A DNA stretch of 13,386 nucleotides, taken from the NCBI GenBank assembly GCA_000437255.1, contig FR899088.1, positions 31,990 to 45,375 on the forward strand. Reading direction: 5' to 3'. The notes beneath the pieces were generated by a model, which was not told the DNA's origin, searched no databases, and worked only from the letters and a program-made list of their open reading frames with translations. The DNA is from Ruminococcus sp. CAG:403. GTDB taxonomy: Bacteria > Bacillota > Clostridia > Oscillospirales > Ruminococcaceae. A program made the translations under genes and the position numbers. Shown piece after piece: positions 12,954-13,386 of this stretch (position 1 is its first letter; the number at the start of each line of letters is the position of its first letter).

Positions 12954-12996
12954 AAACCGAATATCTCCTTTTCCAAGTTCTTGTTTTGTTGTCTTT

Positions 12997-13025
12997 ATTT
13001 TATCATACCTGCGCAGGAAATGCAA
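12997..13025 (-). promoter_or_regulatory. Probable promoter of the cupin-AraC gene, with a palindrome in the spacer
   Basis: On the - strand TTGCAT (13025-13020), 17 nt and TAAAAT (13002-12997). The spacer holds the perfect palindrome CCTGCGCAGG (13008-13017), a possible operator. Predicted start near 12990, leader about 37 nt. Confidence 0.45.
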
Positions 13026-13044
13026 TGTTTCTCCTCTTTTTTAT

Positions 13045-13077
13045 CGCAAAATATGACCAAAGCACCGCAAGAAATGA
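13045..13077. repeat. Direct repeat pair, 21-bp period: candidate AraC-family site upstream of GH3
   Basis: CGCAAAATATGA (13045-13056) and CGCAAGAAATGA (13066-13077) match at 10 of 12 positions, start 21 bp apart and run straight into the predicted GH3 -35 at 13078. The placement resembles the repeats in front of the other AraC gene; the sequence differs, consistent with a different regulator. Confidence 0.45.
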
Positions 13078-13107
13078 TTGGTGAAGCAGAAAAAAATCCG
13101 CTATAAT
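13078..13107 (+). promoter_or_regulatory. Promoter of the GH3 gene
   Basis: TTGGTG (13078-13083), 18 nt and a perfect TATAAT (13102-13107). The -35 is only half consensus, consistent with dependence on an activator bound at the adjacent repeats. Predicted start near 13114. Confidence 0.65.
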
Positions 13108-13156
13108 AAAAGCATCAGAAAACGAAAAAACCGTATTCGGGAAAGGAATTGCATGG

Positions 13157-13386
13157 ATGGAAAAATATCTTGATCAATCCTACAGCATACAAGAACGAGC
13201 AGAAGCGCTCACCGATGCCATGACCACAGAAGAACAAGCCGGACAGCTTCGATACGATGCCCCAGCCATTAAACGGCTCGGCATTCCGGCTTATAATTGG
13301 TGGAACGAAGGACTCCATGGTCTTGCCCGTTCCGGCGTTGCAACGATGTTTCCGCAGGCAATCGGACTGGCAGCCATGTTTGCACC
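13157..13386 (+). CDS. Glycoside hydrolase family 3 enzyme (beta-xylosidase or beta-glucosidase), N-terminal fragment
   Basis: The frame is open from ATG 13157 to the window end (76 codons plus two bases). The product begins MEKYLDQSYSIQERAEAL and continues through LTDAMTTEEQAGQL to RLGIPAYNWWNEGLHGLAR and ATMFPQAIGLAAMF, the characteristic N-terminal pattern of GH3 enzymes. The NWWNE-LHG version is common in GH3 beta-xylosidases and in some beta-glucosidases, so the sugar is left open. There is no signal peptide: the enzyme should act in the cytoplasm on imported oligosaccharides. The start follows GAAAGGAA (13141-13148) at about 9 nt; an out-of-frame ATG at 13153 stops after six codons. The gene is divergent from the cupin-AraC regulator and has a promoter next to candidate AraC repeats. 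The catalytic Asp and the second domain lie beyond the window. Confidence 0.92.
   Translation, partial: MEKYLDQSYSIQERAEALTDAMTTEEQAGQLRYDAPAIKRLGIPAYNWWNEGLHGLARSGVATMFPQAIGLAAMFA

Noticed and set aside
12954..13025. TTG start adding 24 residues to the cupin-AraC protein, with a GAGGAG site before it
   Set aside because: The TTG coincides with the predicted -35, and the promoter TTGCAT-17-TAAAAT would start downstream of it. The ATG at 12953 fits cupin-AraC N-termini better.
13153..13173. ATG at 13153 as the GH3 start
   Set aside because: This frame reaches TGA after six codons; the GH3 frame starts at the ATG at 13157.
1..13386. CRISPR array, insertion sequence or toxin-antitoxin pair
   Set aside because: No regularly spaced repeats, transposase motif with flanking inverted repeats, or paired small toxin/antitoxin frames were found.

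Overview
The window looks like the chromosome of a fibre-degrading, anaerobic gut or rumen Firmicute close to Ruminococcus (Oscillospiraceae). The main evidence is a large secreted enzyme carrying a type I dockerin (cellulosome attachment), strong AGGAGG ribosome binding sites, clostridial-type AraC regulators and GH3 enzyme, and a base composition near 50% GC. I cannot name the species.

Layout. Positions 1-720 (+) hold the tail of a DUF5131 (phage Gp37/Gp68-like) gene and dtd, which proofreads D-aminoacyl-tRNA. They end at a hairpin shared with a convergent (-) operon at 732-4206, transcribed eno > ahpC > ahpF-like. That operon joins a glycolytic enzyme to a peroxide-reducing pair, with tight overlaps: the ahpC ribosome binding site lies inside the last enolase codons, and the ahpC stop and reductase start form TGATG. 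The ahpF-like protein has the AhpF domains in reversed order. A thymidylate-kinase-like gene (4367-5032, +) starts next to enolase, and the two promoters appear interleaved face to face. Next come a cytoplasmic-looking Cu/Zn superoxide dismutase (5193-5651, +) and a convergent MATE transporter (5687-7087, -) with a consensus promoter and a structured leader. A 65-residue protein of unknown function (7450-7647, +) and tRNA-Leu(UAG) (7750-7833, +) with its own promoter and terminator follow.

From 8020 to the end is a plant-polysaccharide region. A 1017-residue secreted enzyme (-) has the order CBM4-like, Ig-like, GH9, dockerin, GH16. Divergent from it is an AraC-type regulator (11341-12090, +). 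Convergent to that is a second AraC-type regulator with a cupin sensor (12108-12953, -), which is itself divergent from a GH3 glycosidase that runs off the window (13157 onward, +). Each regulator/enzyme intergenic region has a pair of direct repeats, 20 or 21 bp apart, placed against a predicted -35 element, as expected for AraC-family binding sites. A reasonable model is that extracellular GH9/GH16 activity releases beta-glucan oligosaccharides, an intracellular GH3 enzyme trims such products, and the two regulators adjust expression to the substrate.

I did not find an unmistakably new defence or mobile system. The points most worth following up are the permuted AhpF in an enolase-ahpC operon, the interleaved eno/tmk promoters, the dockerin placed between two catalytic domains, and the paired AraC direct repeats.
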